57,030 nt of DNA from Candidatus Thorarchaeota archaeon. GTDB lineage: Archaea; Asgardarchaeota; Thorarchaeia; Thorarchaeales; Thorarchaeaceae. Position numbers and translations under genes: made by a program. Under the pieces are notes generated by a model that did no database searches, was not told the origin of the DNA, and was given only the letters and a program-made list of their open reading frames with translations. Location: the NCBI GenBank assembly GCA_013388835.1, contig JACAEL010000023.1, positions 1 through 57,030 of the forward strand. Direction: 5' to 3'. Position 1 is the stretch's first letter. Every line of letters starts with the position of its first letter. This document shows, piece by piece, positions 15,451 through 25,253 of the stretch.

Positions 15451-18051
15451 CTAACCCCTTTCCCAGATGGATATCGACTCTATCAGCGTGTAACCGCCGG
15501 GGCTTCCCTCAATCTTTATGCGGATGTCTCCAATTGTTACACTGCCGACACTGCAATAGTAGACTTGGTCCTCGAGTCTCATGGCGCATCTGAGGAGTTC
15601 TCCCCTGTCGTCCCAGAGCTCGACAGATGTCACTCTTGATGAGATGTTCATGAGCTGCATGAGAATGAATCCTGTACCGATTGACATACCCAGCCCCCCT
15701 TCTCCAATCCAGTGTGTGTTTGTGTAGTCAGACTGGGTTCCAATCTGAAGCTGAGGGGTTCCATTGACATTGACGATGCTTCCGCCATTGCTGGCCGTCC
15801 ATCCCTGAGCAAGCATGTCGATTGTTGAAACTCTGGCATAGGTGGCCGAAGTGAATTCGAAGAGCCGAACTCTCTTCCCTGTTTCCGCGTCTTGGGATGT
15901 GGCAACGAGCGTCAGTGACAGTAGAGGATCTGTCATCGTCTTGTCTTTGATAGAACGAAGAGCGGACATGTTGAGCAGGACTGTTGAACCAACCGGCATC
16001 CAATCGTAGTACAGCCACTCAAGAGTCCGCCATTGCATAACCGCATAACTGTCGATGAGCAGGTATCTTGCATTGTATTGTTGTTGAAGATGTGCGATGA
16101 CCTGCGCGGCCTCATGGTCTGGTAGCCCTTGTTTCTCGAAGCCAAACGTCACCGCTTCTCTGCCCGTAACCCACGAGAACTCCCTTGCTCTCTCGACTAA
16201 GAATCTGTCACCATCTGTTGGTACTCCTCGAATCATGTTGTTGAGACTGTGCCATCCGTATCGGTGCTCAATCATGACAAGGTCTATTCCTGCCGGAATT
16301 GGCACGCAGGAGGGCACAAAACTGAGTGCCAGAATTGATAGGATGATTGCAGATCCGAGCTTGGTCCTGTGACGTGGCAGCCGCTTCATCTCGCGAAGCG
16401 TCAGTTCTTGCAGGAACTGGTGAAGCACCAGTCCGAACGGCGCAGAGCCCAGACAGAACATGAATACGATGAAGAGAAAGAAACGGGAGTCGGAGTACAG
16501 GTAGTAGTATTGCAGACTGCCCGTGATGCTAGACAGCACTGTCATTGTTCCAGCAGATGTCAGCAAGCCCGCAAGTAGCAGCACAGCTGTAGTGCGTCTC
16601 AGTGTTGGCACAGTAAGCGCTACTGCTGCGCCCAATATCACAAAGAAACCTGTGTGAAAGAGCAATAAGAAGACGAACTGTGGGGCAACGTCCAGTGGTG
16701 AGGTGTTGAGGACGTTGATGAGTTGACCCACTCCGGGTGAATGGTTTCCAGTGGCCTGTGCGCAGTTTCTCAGGTATGCTGGCCATTGCCAAGCTACTGA
16801 TGAAATGAGTATCCCTCCCAGGAATGCGATGAGTCCTCCAAAGTCATTGCAATCCAGTGCGTTCTTCCTCCTGAGAACGAGCAGTGACACGAAGAGCATG
16901 GACCAGCAGGTGATGAATACTGTAGTGATGGGCTGAAGCACACGGACGGTCAGCACGACCATCATGCACACCTGTAGCAATGCTCCGTTCTGTCTGCTCA
17001 GTCCTGCAAAGTACCAGATCAGCAGTGGAAAGATTAGACAGAGGATATAGAAGGTCGTGTACCAGATCTCGTTGATGAATCCTAATGTCACACCGGTCAC
17101 GAGGAGCCCCGCATTACTCCGTTTCCAAGACTCGCAAGAGACGACAAATGCGAAAGCAGAGAAGAGAAGACTCGTTATCTCGGGTCCATATCCTATGGCA
17201 GAATGGTAAATGAACAGTGGATGCAGTGCGATAACCGACGCAATCCAGTTCTCACAGTCCTTGCCAAAGTGGTTTCGGATGATAGTCGCTGTCGGCAACA
17301 GGAGGAGGGTCCCTGCAATGAGAAGGACAAAGGTCGGACCGCTAACTGACGGAGGCAACAGCAGCCACGAGAATGCAAACAAGAAGACCAATCCCTGATG
17401 ACTTATGTACTCGACTCCATTCCATAGTTCTTTCACAGCGCCATCATTGTGAACTGGCACCATGAAGTGTCCGTTCTGCATCTCTCGCGCATATGAGGAG
17501 TAAAGGGCCGCATCTGGCGCTATCGCGCCTTGAGCAATCACCATCAGTGCAGCTCGCAGTAGTAACCCGACCAAGAGTGCCACATAGAGCCAGTATGAGT
17601 CGCGAATCGTTGGAAGATACGAGATGTGTTCCTGTGCACGATGCCTCTGAAGATGTACCCCTGTTGTCAGCACTACAAGACTGGTCCCAGAAAGCATCCC
17701 GGCGAGTAGAGGTATCTGCAGACCCGTCAATAGTGCTAGGTTCCACAGTACCAGTATTTGAGCAAGAACGACAACCAGACCCATGCAGATGCCCATATCA
17801 CTCCCGCGAAGTCTTGGAGGCAGGTATTGCACCGCCATCGTTCCAGGAATCACGAGCAGCGAAACAAAGCCGAACACGAGCCTTCCGAATGTGGACAGAA
17901 GCCCGCAATCGCAGAGATGGTTGAGGGTGAACAGTGTCGCTGTGATTGCAAAACACTCCATCGAACGCAAAGGTGAAACACGGGCCAGCTTACCTACCAG
18001 AGTGTTCATTGCTGATTGTGGTTCTCTGTTTTCCATCGTACTCACGCTCAC
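15451..18051 (-). CDS. GT-C-like membrane glycosyltransferase with C-terminal beta domain
   Basis: An 866-residue protein. GTG 18051 is the longest start; ATG 18036 has GGTGAG about 10 bases upstream and may be the true one. Around 14 membrane segments fill residues 30-580. The first large outside loop has GAIAPDAALYSSYAREMQNG, the acidic catalytic-loop position of GT-C enzymes. The segment RYGWHSLNNMIRG...RAREFSWV and YLLIDSYAV follow outside. It is paralogous to the protein at 42796-44988 along its length, but adds about 130 C-terminal residues that look like a beta-sandwich, possibly carbohydrate-binding (inference). Its gene points against its neighbours. Confidence 0.78.
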   Translation of the reverse strand: MSVSTMENREPQSAMNTLVGKLARVSPLRSMECFAITATLFTLNHLCDCGLLSTFGRLVFGFVSLLVIPGTMAVQYLPPRLRGSDMGICMGLVVVLAQILVLWNLALLTGLQIPLLAGMLSGTSLVVLTTGVHLQRHRAQEHISYLPTIRDSYWLYVALLVGLLLRAALMVIAQGAIAPDAALYSSYAREMQNGHFMVPVHNDGAVKELWNGVEYISHQGLVFLFAFSWLLLPPSVSGPTFVLLIAGTLLLLPTATIIRNHFGKDCENWIASVIALHPLFIYHSAIGYGPEITSLLFSAFAFVVSCESWKRSNAGLLVTGVTLGFINEIWYTTFYILCLIFPLLIWYFAGLSRQNGALLQVCMMVVLTVRVLQPITTVFITCWSMLFVSLLVLRRKNALDCNDFGGLIAFLGGILISSVAWQWPAYLRNCAQATGNHSPGVGQLINVLNTSPLDVAPQFVFLLLFHTGFFVILGAAVALTVPTLRRTTAVLLLAGLLTSAGTMTVLSSITGSLQYYYLYSDSRFFLFIVFMFCLGSAPFGLVLHQFLQELTLREMKRLPRHRTKLGSAIILSILALSFVPSCVPIPAGIDLVMIEHRYGWHSLNNMIRGVPTDGDRFLVERAREFSWVTGREAVTFGFEKQGLPDHEAAQVIAHLQQQYNARYLLIDSYAVMQWRTLEWLYYDWMPVGSTVLLNMSALRSIKDKTMTDPLLSLTLVATSQDAETGKRVRLFEFTSATYARVSTIDMLAQGWTASNGGSIVNVNGTPQLQIGTQSDYTNTHWIGEGGLGMSIGTGFILMQLMNISSRVTSVELWDDRGELLRCAMRLEDQVYYCSVGSVTIGDIRIKIEGSPGGYTLIESISIWERG

Positions 18052-18365
18052 CTTGCAGCTCTGCCAAGTGTGTCCAAGTTGAGCATGGGGTAGTAGGACA
18101 GGGTCCCGACAGTGGAGGTTCTATCCGACCTACTCATAGTATCGGTCCTGTTCAGTCCGCATACAAGCGCGAAGTCCGCACCCGTCAAGTTCGTCTCGAC
18201 TCTTGCATGCAGCCATACAATCCGCAGAATTGACTGGGCTGTGACTGCAATCATACTCTCGACTCCGTCATCAGTCCACTCGCCCGCTCTGCTGAAGGCC
18301 GGCAGCTGTTGATTGCGAGTAACGCTTAACTGATGCCATAGTCAGCGCATACAGCAACGACACAG

Positions 18366-19514
18366 GTGAAACCCTTGAAAACCCTTGTGCTTGGATTCCA
18401 TGTCTTCCCGCCTCGACTACAGAGTGATGAACTCAATGGGAGAACATGGGCGGCACTCTCGTACTACCTGTCCGAGATTGTGCTTCTGACCCAGTCTTCT
18501 GATGCTCGGTTCCACCGAGACCGTGTAGGCAAGGTGGTCCTATACGAGTCACCCAGAACCACATGGAGAGTACTCGACATTGTCGTTTTCATGGTCACCG
18601 GCGTCTTGCTGGGCCTTGTCTGCATAGTGAGAGGAATCAAGGCCGTAGTGTGCAGCGAGCTTGTCATTTCTGGCCTGGTCGGCTTCATCGTAAGCCGAGT
18701 TGGTCGAATCCCCTTGATTGCTGAAGTCCAAGGCGAGATACTCACAGCCTCGACCCGGTCGTATCCCCTTGAGGGCGTGATACGTGCCATCTCGCGATGG
18801 GTCTGTTTGCGAGCAGACCGCGTCCGGGTCGTGAGTCGAAGAATCTTGGACTCCGCAGTTGCAGCAGGGATTCCGCGCCGCAAGCTGTTTCTGATTCCCA
18901 GCAAGGTCGACACCAGCGTCTTCAAACCCATTAGCAAGAAGGTCGGAGAAGTCGGCCGCGGTCCTCAGCTGCAGTTCATTGCAATCGGCAGCTTGGTTCC
19001 GGTCAAGGGGTTTGACGTCCTCATTCGTGCCTTCAAACTGGTGTTCAGTCAGATTCCCAACGCTAGACTCGAGATAGTCGGTTCGGGAATAGAATTGCGG
19101 AATCTCGAGCGGCTCAGAGACAGTCTTGGTCTCTCTGAGTCAGTCTCGTTCAGGGGACGTGTGAGTCACCTGCAGATACCCGCCCTACTTGACAACTCCG
19201 ATATCTTCGTCTTGTCGTCTCACAGTGAGGGTCTGCCCAGAGTCGTGCTTGAGGCCATGGCGTCAGGTACTCCCGTTGTAGCCACGGCTGTGGGGGGAGT
19301 CCCAGAGGTGGTCAGGCACGAGGTCACTGGTCTCTTGGTACCTCACTGCACTCCCGACGATCTAGCAACTGCAATGATACGAGCAGCCAAAGATAAGAGT
19401 CTGTGCAGAGCGATGTCGGACAATGCCATCCGACTTATCAAGAAGCAATATGACTGGGACCTCATAATCAGAAGGCAGGCATCATTGATTCTGGGGACTG
19501 CTCGTTCTGAATAA
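18366..19514 (+). CDS. GT4-family glycosyltransferase
   Basis: A 382-residue GT-B enzyme starting at GTG 18366. A weak TATA-like CGCTTAACTG lies at 18323-18332. The donor domain shows IPSKVDTSVFKP, FIAIGSLVPVKGFDVLIRAF, and the E-x7-E block in SEGLPRVVLEAMASGTPVV. VFMVTGVLLGLVCIVRGIKA near residue 75 is strongly hydrophobic and suggests membrane association of the acceptor domain. It is a single gene between two minus-strand groups. The sugar added is not predictable. Confidence 0.88.
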   Translation: MKPLKTLVLGFHVFPPRLQSDELNGRTWAALSYYLSEIVLLTQSSDARFHRDRVGKVVLYESPRTTWRVLDIVVFMVTGVLLGLVCIVRGIKAVVCSELVISGLVGFIVSRVGRIPLIAEVQGEILTASTRSYPLEGVIRAISRWVCLRADRVRVVSRRILDSAVAAGIPRRKLFLIPSKVDTSVFKPISKKVGEVGRGPQLQFIAIGSLVPVKGFDVLIRAFKLVFSQIPNARLEIVGSGIELRNLERLRDSLGLSESVSFRGRVSHLQIPALLDNSDIFVLSSHSEGLPRVVLEAMASGTPVVATAVGGVPEVVRHEVTGLLVPHCTPDDLATAMIRAAKDKSLCRAMSDNAIRLIKKQYDWDLIIRRQASLILGTARSE

Positions 19515-19781
19515 TAGAAATGGAAGTGGGACTCTTGTCGCTCGCATAAGGCAGCGCTGCAGCCACTCCTCCAGACCAGTCATAACGCTGCCAAGACAAC
19601 CCCACTTGTCGTGTCTGTGCACTCTGTATATGCAGCCCCGAAACGTGAAACGTTTCCATTGCCACATGAAGACCACAGTGACGTGAGTTCAAGGGCCTGT
19701 GTACGTGTTCTAAGGCGCACCAACCCCTCCTCTGGAAGAGTCACACCGACGCGCCGACATGGTGCACTCCAGTGCTAATGG

Positions 19782-20915
19782 CTAATCTCTTGCCTTCGAG
19801 TACACTTGTAGTAGTGGATTCACTAGGCATTCCCAGCGATAATGCATGGCGGCCTTGTTTCTTGCACCGCTTGAGAGTTTATCTCGAAGCTGTGAATCGT
19901 GGAGCAGTTCTAGTATCGCCTCGGCAAGTTTCCTAGGGTTGTTTGGAGGTACAATCATGCCATCGGAGTTGTGACTAATCACGTCTCGTATTCCTCCGAC
20001 AGCAGTGGCCACCACTGGCTTTCCTGCTGCCATCGCTTCAAGAAGCGCGCAGGGCATACCTTCCGATACTGAGGGGAAGACGACAACCTGTGAGACTGTC
20101 AAGAGTCGTCTGATTTCATCTTGACTCACCGCATTCAGGAATTCGACGGTGGTCAGTCGATACTCAGATGCCATCTTCATGAGTCGTCCAAGTTCGGGAC
20201 CCCTGCCGGCGATTGCAACTCGTATTGGATTGCCACCGTCACGAAGGATCGCTGCCGCAGCAATGAGGTCTTGGAGTCCCTTCTGATGCTTTATGCCACC
20301 GAAGAACAACACATCATACTGCACATTTCTCTCAGACTGAACACTGAAGAACTGTGCAGACACCCCATTGGGTATCCTTGTCCGTTTCTGGGACGGGACC
20401 CCGAGTTGTCCTGCTATCCTCAGCAGGTCGTCGCTGACTACAATCAGGTGGTCAATCCATCGGAGCAGTCCCCGCACTATCCCCCTAAACAGAGCAGGCT
20501 TCGTGCATGTGTTCAAGTCGGAGCCATGACTGGTGGCGACGAGTACGGTCTTTGGTCTTAGCAGTTTGAGGATGATGCCTGCTAGCACTGGATAGTGAAT
20601 CATATGACAATGCACGACATCATAGTGGATGCGCGTGTTCAAGAGAATGTGAGCGAGGAACGAGGCGAATGTGGTCAGATGGAATGTAACGCCACTGAGA
20701 CTGCCCACTGCGATTCTTGGCGGTCTCCGTACAAGTACTCCTTCAACCAGTTCCTTGTCAATCGTAGATGGAATCCGAGCAGTCAGAACAGTCACTCTGA
20801 TGTGTTGTCGTGCAAGTTGCTTTGCTTGATTCAGAACAACTGTTTCAGCGCCCCCCATCATGGGAGGAAACAGGGGTGTAATCAGAAGTACCGAGGTTGG
20901 CTGAAGTCCTGTCAT
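19782..20915 (-). CDS. GT4-family glycosyltransferase
   Basis: A 377-residue GT-B enzyme. N-terminal LLITPLFPPMMGGAETVV has the Pro/Gly-rich acceptor loop typical of family 4. The donor half has RIPNGVSAQFF, VLFFGGIKHQKGLQDLIAA and SEGMPCALLEAMAAGKPVV with a complete E-x7-E. Its ATG overlaps the stop of the upstream GT4 gene as ATGA (20912-20915), so the two are translationally coupled and probably act one after the other on the same glycan. Confidence 0.92.
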   Translation of the reverse strand: MTGLQPTSVLLITPLFPPMMGGAETVVLNQAKQLARQHIRVTVLTARIPSTIDKELVEGVLVRRPPRIAVGSLSGVTFHLTTFASFLAHILLNTRIHYDVVHCHMIHYPVLAGIILKLLRPKTVLVATSHGSDLNTCTKPALFRGIVRGLLRWIDHLIVVSDDLLRIAGQLGVPSQKRTRIPNGVSAQFFSVQSERNVQYDVLFFGGIKHQKGLQDLIAAAAILRDGGNPIRVAIAGRGPELGRLMKMASEYRLTTVEFLNAVSQDEIRRLLTVSQVVVFPSVSEGMPCALLEAMAAGKPVVATAVGGIRDVISHNSDGMIVPPNNPRKLAEAILELLHDSQLRDKLSSGARNKAAMHYRWECLVNPLLQVYSKARD

Positions 20916-22123
20916 CGGAAGTACTCCTCCATCCGACTAGTGGCGCAGGTCTTCCTCGTCTTCTGAGCACTCCTTGTCAGATGCTTGCGGTAGACCTCTT
21001 CCACTCTCTCAGCAGTTCTTTCCCAGCTCACAGTTTCGCCTAGTACCCGTCCGTTCTGGCCAAGCTGCTTTCTCAGGTTGTAATCACTAAGGACTCTCAC
21101 AATGCAATGTGCCAATTCCCTGGTCTGATTTGGCTGAACAAGGAATCCGTTTACTCCATTACGGACAAGCTCCGGAATGCCTCCGACTCTCGTGGCAACC
21201 ACTGGAATGCCCATGCATAGCGCCTCCATCAATGCTGTTGGTCGTCCTTCTCCAACCTCCCTCTTCGTGAATGTCGAAGGCAATACGAACACAGATGCCT
21301 TTGCAAGCTCACGGAACACTCCGCTATGCGATAGGCTTCCCGTGAATGTGACAGCTGCATCCAGCCCAAGTCGCTTGACAAGTAGCTTTAGCTCCGGCAG
21401 GTCCGGGCCGTCTCCTACAACCGTGAGGTGTGCGTCAGGAATCGCATCTACCACTATCCTCATGGCCTCAATGAGGAAGTGTACTCCCTTCACTCCGCGA
21501 AGCCGCCCAACAAAGATGACCTCTCTTGAGCTGTCTCTACGTTTCTGTTCCCACTCACGAACGGACTCCAAATCCACTCCGCTGGAAATGGCACACACTC
21601 TATCAGGGTCCACTCCCATCTCTAGGACTTCTGAAGCTATCGCTTCGCTTGTGCCTATTACTGCATCCACCTTGGCAAGAGGGTTCAAACGACGAGGAAG
21701 TCTCCGAAACCACCTACTTGGGCGAGGGCTTGAGTGAAGTGTGACAACAGTCGTAGAGCCGAGACTGATTCTGAGAAGAACCGCAAAGACCGCGAGCGGA
21801 AACCCTCCGTGGATGTGAACCACATCGAATCTTGTCTTCTTGTGGAGTCTGACGATTAGGCGCATTGCTAGTATGAGGAATAGGGCAATCTTCGCCAGCT
21901 CCAGAAGCCTGCGGGGTGTCTGCATGCTAGCCATTGGGTTCACCTCAAACGGAGTCACCTCATGAGTCTCGAGTCCCTGGTGTCTGGTCAGCCCTCTGAC
22001 CCTGGGCATGACAATCACTACGTCATGTCCGTGCCTCCATTGGGCAGAAGACAAGTAACGAACATGGTTTTCAAGCCCTCCTATCTGGGGGACCATTCGA
22101 AGAGTGACTCGGCAGACACGCAT
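20912..22123 (-). CDS. GT4-family glycosyltransferase
   Basis: A 403-residue GT-B enzyme, first gene of a two-gene minus-strand operon. A GGAGG (read from 22131-22135) seven bases before the ATG fixes the start. N-terminal RMVPQIGGLENHVRYLS and HIHGGFPLAVFAVLLR are acceptor-domain features. The donor domain has SSGVDLESV, VIFVGRLRGVKGVHFLIEAM and GEGRPTALMEALCMGIPVV with both glutamates of E-x7-E. An insert TFTKREV sits just before that motif. Confidence 0.92.
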   Translation of the reverse strand: MRVCRVTLRMVPQIGGLENHVRYLSSAQWRHGHDVVIVMPRVRGLTRHQGLETHEVTPFEVNPMASMQTPRRLLELAKIALFLILAMRLIVRLHKKTRFDVVHIHGGFPLAVFAVLLRISLGSTTVVTLHSSPRPSRWFRRLPRRLNPLAKVDAVIGTSEAIASEVLEMGVDPDRVCAISSGVDLESVREWEQKRRDSSREVIFVGRLRGVKGVHFLIEAMRIVVDAIPDAHLTVVGDGPDLPELKLLVKRLGLDAAVTFTGSLSHSGVFRELAKASVFVLPSTFTKREVGEGRPTALMEALCMGIPVVATRVGGIPELVRNGVNGFLVQPNQTRELAHCIVRVLSDYNLRKQLGQNGRVLGETVSWERTAERVEEVYRKHLTRSAQKTRKTCATSRMEEYFR

Positions 22124-22567
22124 CTGTTAACCTCCAGACTCTCCTGGATGACTGCGGACCACATTCGCCAACGAATCAGCATGCTCCGGTCGTGGGTGAT
22201 TCGAGAGATCAGGACCGCACATCTCTGGTCTTATCTAGTTTGGTGAAGAGGAACCGTCCGTCTTCTGGTTGTTCATCAACCAATCAGTCAAGTATATCAG
22301 AGTATCCCGAGTGATACCTGTCAGATGGACTCTGGTCATCAGACCAACAAGGCAGCGTGAGGCACATCCACTGAGTTCGACCACTAAACCTATCAGGGCA
22401 TGGGTGACAGGAGTGAATAGGCTCTCTTCAAGCCACACCTTTTCTTCTCGATGGCAGAACAGGACTCGAAGGGATAGACCAAGTGAGCCGAATTCACAGT
22501 CGCACACGACTGCAGTCGTGGCGGACAAGACTCTACCGATGAGTGGCAGTGTGAGAGTCGAGTTGGC
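22124..22567. other. Divergent intergenic region
   Basis: About 440 bp between the minus-strand GT4 pair and the plus-strand flippase-GNAT gene. AGTATATCAG at 22291-22300 is a possible TATA box for the plus direction, though it leaves a leader of about 250 bases. GGTCTTATCTAG at 22226-22237 could hold a weak box for the minus direction. No gene or RNA was recognised. Confidence 0.35.
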
Positions 22568-25189
22568 ATGGCCACTTTAGGAGGGGCTTCCAAGTTGACT
22601 CACGGGGTCGACCCGGCAACGCAGTCTGAAGGCACACCATCCCACACGGCAGTGATGGTTAGGGGTGTAATGCTCCTGACCGCAGGGAACATCATGAGCA
22701 TGGTCCTGTCAGTACTTACAGCAGTTGTTCTGTCCTTTCTGATACTGCCGTCGTCATTGGGCATTGCATCTGTCGTCCTTGCCTTCTCAGCCCTTTTCAT
22801 GCAGGTTTCGGACTTTGGGGTCTCGACAGCAGCAGTCAGCCTGAGCAGAAAGCAGTTGCAGCTGGGGCTGCCGGATTCCCAGATGCTGGGTAGCTATATC
22901 CTGCTGAAGATGTCATTGGGGTTCATCTGGACACTGGTGTCGATAGTTGCAGCCACCGTGCTCATCATGTCATGCTCCTTCTGCTACTCGACTGTATTGC
23001 TAATTGCCTGCCTTGCAGTATTCGGCAATGCAGCAGCGACAATGACGAACACCGTAGCATATTCACACTCACGATTTGATGTTGTACTTGTGAACGAGAT
23101 TGTCCGGAAGATAGTCGTGCTAGCGTTCCTCTTGATACTGGGCCAACCGCTACAAGCCGTAGGTTATGTCGGAGGAATCGCTGCTTCTGGTTTCGCTGGC
23201 TGCTGGTTGTCTCTGTCATACTTGCATAAATCTACAAGAGCCCCTTATTCGGCTGGCTTCTCCCTCGCAGTCTTCAGAAGCAACGCAGGAAAGATGGTTC
23301 GGTTTGGATTTCCAATCTTTCTGTCGTCGCTTCTGGAGTACGGTCATTCAACAGTCCCCATATTATTCCTTGTAGTTTTCACTTCTGAAACAGAACTAGG
23401 ACTGTTTGGATTCGCTCAGACGTTGATGGGCTTCATTCTCATGATGACAGTCAGTGTCGCAAATACCTTATTGCCAGTTCTCTCCTCAATTTCGAGTCCA
23501 GTCCAGTTCAGTACTTTGCTATCCAGATCAAATCGCCTAGTCTTGACCTTCAGCACTCCGGCCGCACTCCTAGTCGCTTTCCAAGGCCCCCTGATCATGT
23601 CGGTATTTGGTCCCCAGTATGCTGCCAGTGCCTCGATACTCTATGGGTTCGTTCTTCAGACTGCATTCTTTCCCATATTCCACAATCTCAACTCTGCCAT
23701 TGCAGCTTGGGGAAGGCCACGAATAGCCACCATTAGGTCGTTGATGGTGCTCGTAGTCAACGTAGTGGCGTGCTATCTTCTGGTACCACATCTGGGCGGT
23801 CTTGGTGCCGCCCTTGCATCATCAGTATCACTTGTTACTGGAATCTGGATTGGCGGGTACTTGCTCAATCAGGAGAACCAGCTGTTTGATACTTCATATG
23901 GCGCAGCTGGGAGGGCCGGGGTAGCACTGCTACCAGGACTTGCAGTCTTGTTCATCTTGGAACGCAATCACTGCCCAATTCCCGTTGTTGGACTGGCCTT
24001 CTTGACGGTAGTGGTCACCTATCCCCTAGTTGCGGGAAGGCTCCGACTTATCGGGCATCGTGACTTGGACATAATCGACGAGATGCTTCGCAAGAAATGG
24101 CCCGGAAGAGTGTTGCGGCGTCTGATAGCCGCATACCGTAGATTTCTGCCAACGGATTGGCGATCGGACTCAGTACGGTTCCGTGTCGACCGCAGTGTTC
24201 TGAACCGCATCATCTCAATTGCTGCAAATGGCAGACCATACGGCGAGCAGTTCTTCGTGGCTGATTCCAAAGATGGCTGGAAACATGTCTACATGGGCGG
24301 TTCTGTTGTCGAGAATCCGGCCGCAGTTCGCTCTGGCGAGTGGTGGGTAGTCCGAGGGTCTGAGATTCCGAGTATCATATGTGGGCGCTTGGGTTCATCA
24401 TGTCAGTACGTAGGCGTTCTGTTTTCCTTGGTCAGCACAAAACTCATCAGAGTCTACTCTCTTGGTCTAGCATCTACTAGTAGCTTCAGATGGGTTGTAG
24501 GGACCCACCTGAAGAGAAGTACCGAGTGGACGCATCCTCTTCCAACAGCTGACTCGGCGTCTGTTGTCCATCTGAGTTCAGTTCCTGTCATTGCTGCTCC
24601 AGTTGTCTATGTCATTCCTAGTTGCTTGTGGCACGGCTTCCTCCTCTTGCTTGATGTCCTGCACGGAGTGAAGGGATTGGGAAAGGTCTTCCACAGCAGT
24701 GCAACGACCCCCAAACAGGATGTGGTTCTGCGATGTAAAACAGCGCGTTGTCCGACTGCTATGGAGTCCTTTGCAGACACAGCTTCTTCAATCACTGACA
24801 CAGTGAAACGACTGGAGGAAGCCCGGCGTCTTGTCATTGTGTGTGAGGCATGGATGAAGGGCGTCCGCATTGGTACAGCCAAGGCTGGATATGACACTCT
24901 GACCAATGAGTGGTGGGTTCATGACGTCTATGTGCGGAAAAGGTATCGTCGAATGGGAGTTGGTCGCCGGCTTGTTCAGCTTGTTCTTGCCCGCCTCCAC
25001 ACGAATTGCCTCAAGCGTGTGTTCATTTCCGTGAACGTCAACAACACTGCCGCATATACTCTCTATCGGTCCTTGGGATTCTCCCGTGATACGGAGTGCC
25101 AGCAGTTGGAGTGGTGCTTGAATCTCGAATCAGGCATGACCCCCATCGATAAATCGGTCCGGCGAATCGTCATGAAACTGAATCTGTGA
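22568..25189 (+). CDS. MOP-superfamily flippase fused to a GNAT acetyltransferase
   Basis: One uninterrupted frame of 873 residues. Residues ~25-510 are a Wzx-like flippase with about 14 membrane segments, including LSSLLEYGHSTVPILFLVVF and GLGAALASSVSLVTGIW. Residues ~515-750 are soluble and unassigned (GEWWVVRGSEIPSIICGRLG, VLLSLV-like strands). Residues ~775-865 are a GNAT domain: WWVHDVYVRKRYRRMGVGRRL with the acetyl-CoA loop R-x-x-G-x-G at about 794-799, and NVNNTAAYTLYRSLGF at about 822-838, the classic N-x-x-A-x-x-L-Y...GF. The likely roles are export of a lipid-linked glycan and cytoplasmic acylation of an amino sugar or other group. I know of no standard family with this architecture. 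No frameshift or internal start suggests an artefact. Confidence 0.85.
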   Translation: MATLGGASKLTHGVDPATQSEGTPSHTAVMVRGVMLLTAGNIMSMVLSVLTAVVLSFLILPSSLGIASVVLAFSALFMQVSDFGVSTAAVSLSRKQLQLGLPDSQMLGSYILLKMSLGFIWTLVSIVAATVLIMSCSFCYSTVLLIACLAVFGNAAATMTNTVAYSHSRFDVVLVNEIVRKIVVLAFLLILGQPLQAVGYVGGIAASGFAGCWLSLSYLHKSTRAPYSAGFSLAVFRSNAGKMVRFGFPIFLSSLLEYGHSTVPILFLVVFTSETELGLFGFAQTLMGFILMMTVSVANTLLPVLSSISSPVQFSTLLSRSNRLVLTFSTPAALLVAFQGPLIMSVFGPQYAASASILYGFVLQTAFFPIFHNLNSAIAAWGRPRIATIRSLMVLVVNVVACYLLVPHLGGLGAALASSVSLVTGIWIGGYLLNQENQLFDTSYGAAGRAGVALLPGLAVLFILERNHCPIPVVGLAFLTVVVTYPLVAGRLRLIGHRDLDIIDEMLRKKWPGRVLRRLIAAYRRFLPTDWRSDSVRFRVDRSVLNRIISIAANGRPYGEQFFVADSKDGWKHVYMGGSVVENPAAVRSGEWWVVRGSEIPSIICGRLGSSCQYVGVLFSLVSTKLIRVYSLGLASTSSFRWVVGTHLKRSTEWTHPLPTADSASVVHLSSVPVIAAPVVYVIPSCLWHGFLLLLDVLHGVKGLGKVFHSSATTPKQDVVLRCKTARCPTAMESFADTASSITDTVKRLEEARRLVIVCEAWMKGVRIGTAKAGYDTLTNEWWVHDVYVRKRYRRMGVGRRLVQLVLARLHTNCLKRVFISVNVNNTAAYTLYRSLGFSRDTECQQLEWCLNLESGMTPIDKSVRRIVMKLNL

Positions 25190-25253
25190 CTTTATTTGAC
25201 ACCATCCGGGTGCTGCCCGAGCTGGTGCGCCATGTGCGACAAGTGGCTGCGTA

